Below, one piece after another: positions 12,167 to 12,963 of a stretch of DNA of 12,963 nucleotides. The notes under the pieces were generated by a model, which saw nothing but the letters and a program-made list of their open reading frames with translations, did not search any database and was not told where the DNA came from. Within the stretch, counting starts at the first letter, position 1, and each line of letters opens with the position of its first letter. Both the position numbers and the translations under genes were made by a program. The stretch is from Pedobacter schmidteae (lineage in GTDB: Bacteria; Bacteroidota; Bacteroidia; Sphingobacteriales; Sphingobacteriaceae), in the NCBI GenBank assembly GCA_945906015.1, contig CAMDQV010000032.1:1-12963 (forward strand), in the 5' to 3' direction.

Positions 12167-12963
12167 ATGAAAAAGTATATCCTTAACCCTCATCTACTTC
12201 TAATGGGATTTTTCGTCCTGATCATCGTCAGTTCTGGATCATCAGTAAAAGCACAGCAAGAGAAAAGAGTGATCAAAAGTATCATTATAAGCAATGGTGA
12301 TACCATTATCAATGGCAAAAAGCTAAGTGAGGTAGATAAACAAGAACGTATCCGACTTAGAAAAGAATTCAGTGAGATGGAGAGCAATACTAAAGGCCTT
12401 GAAGAGAATTCTGAAGGTCGGGTTATCATCCGGAAAAGGACTAGTAAAGAGGCTCCTGTATTAAATTGGAATGATGGAAATCCAAAAGAATTTGAATTCA
12501 GAGTAGAAAAAAATATACCGGGCGATGTGCATATTTTTGAATTTGAAGTGGATGACTTGGATAGTAATTTAAGAAAGCGCGTTATAACCATGAACAGAAA
12601 TTTCAATTTAATGGAACCTGGGATGGGTGGACGAAATACTCCCCCAATGGCTTTTGAACAACGCATAATGCCCGAAGCAGCAGAAAGAACAAATTCATCT
12701 TCCTTTAATTACAATCAAATTGATAAAGAAGGCATCTCTAGCAGGATGAATCTGCGCATAAGTGACGCTGACAAAGACCAATTGAAGAAGATCATGGGCA
12801 GTGAAAACATGACATCCATATTGAATGTGGAAGACCTTACGCTTTTCCCTAATTTTTCTACCAGCAAACTCGGACTTTCATTCAATATGGAAAGTCGCGG
12901 TTTAGTAAAAGTAAATATCTTAGACAGTCAGCTGAATCAGGTTTTTGCCGATGAAGCCACCAA
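12167..12963 (+). CDS. Exported protein with possible T9SS C-terminal domain, partial
   Basis: 265 codons from ATG 12167 stay open to the right edge. Residues 1-29 form a Sec signal peptide (KKY start, hydrophobic core LLLMGFFVLIIV, likely cleavage after VKA, mature protein starting QQEK). The mature part opens with IIISNGDTIINGKKLSEV, then a charged, low-complexity region with scattered methionines and asparagines and no recognised domain. Near the edge, VEDLTLFPNFSTSKLGLSF (221-239) followed by LVKVNILDSQ resembles the start of a type IX secretion type A sorting domain, though the usual NP is NF here; the end needed to confirm this is missing. It is divergent from the kinase and is a likely regulatory target. 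Function unknown. Confidence 0.82.
   Translation, partial: MKKYILNPHLLLMGFFVLIIVSSGSSVKAQQEKRVIKSIIISNGDTIINGKKLSEVDKQERIRLRKEFSEMESNTKGLEENSEGRVIIRKRTSKEAPVLNWNDGNPKEFEFRVEKNIPGDVHIFEFEVDDLDSNLRKRVITMNRNFNLMEPGMGGRNTPPMAFEQRIMPEAAERTNSSSFNYNQIDKEGISSRMNLRISDADKDQLKKIMGSENMTSILNVEDLTLFPNFSTSKLGLSFNMESRGLVKVNILDSQLNQVFADEAT

Noticed and set aside
12190..12666. Minus-strand 158-codon open frame
   Set aside because: It is antisense to the plus-strand gene from 12167, which has a signal peptide, a promoter box and normal codon use; the serine/leucine-rich antisense product looks like a shadow.

Overview
The window looks like a chromosomal segment of a Bacteroidota bacterium, most likely of the Sphingobacteriia (Pedobacter/Solitalea/Mucilaginibacter type). 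The evidence is the gliding lipoprotein gene gldD, gene leaders that are A-rich and lack Shine-Dalgarno sequences, perfect matches to the Bacteroidota -7 promoter box TAnnTTTG, an AT-rich background with small GC-rich intergenic repeats, and an exported protein that appears to begin a type IX secretion C-terminal domain. The placement rests on sequence character alone; no database search was possible.

Layout. Bases 1-2695 (minus strand) hold a secreted M20 zinc peptidase, a glyoxalase-II-like metallo-beta-lactamase-fold hydrolase, and the 5' part of a LolC/LolE (FtsX-like) ABC permease that starts with TTG and runs off the left edge. Bases 2964-6681 (minus) are a compact operon: TPR protein, phosphosulfolactate synthase (comA), shikimate dehydrogenase (aroE) and gldD. 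aroE and gldD overlap by one base (TGATG). A long, divergent plus-strand gene for an ALDH7-family aldehyde dehydrogenase follows (6921-8462).

Bases 8463-9405 have no credible gene. They are a patchwork of repeats: GC-rich CGCG palindromes, an 88-bp element with a second copy at 2793-2881, a 'cgcaaagacgcaaag' inverted repeat, and a previously unannotated 45-bp relic of a second aldehyde dehydrogenase 3' end.

Bases 9406-11989 (minus) encode a two-component system: a histidine kinase followed by an OmpR-type regulator. Divergent to it, from 12167 to the right edge, is a signal-peptide-bearing protein that looks like a T9SS cargo. The 177-bp gap between kinase and cargo gene carries back-to-back promoters with three TTTAACA-like direct repeats at 10-11 bp spacing between them. 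This is a good candidate regulator site controlling both genes.

There is no defence island, CRISPR array, integrase, IS element, tRNA or rRNA. The points most worth following up are the aldehyde dehydrogenase relic inside the repeat cluster, the shared regulatory region of the two-component system, and the coupling of comA (possible sulfonate supply for sulfonolipids) with gldD (gliding/type IX secretion) in one operon.
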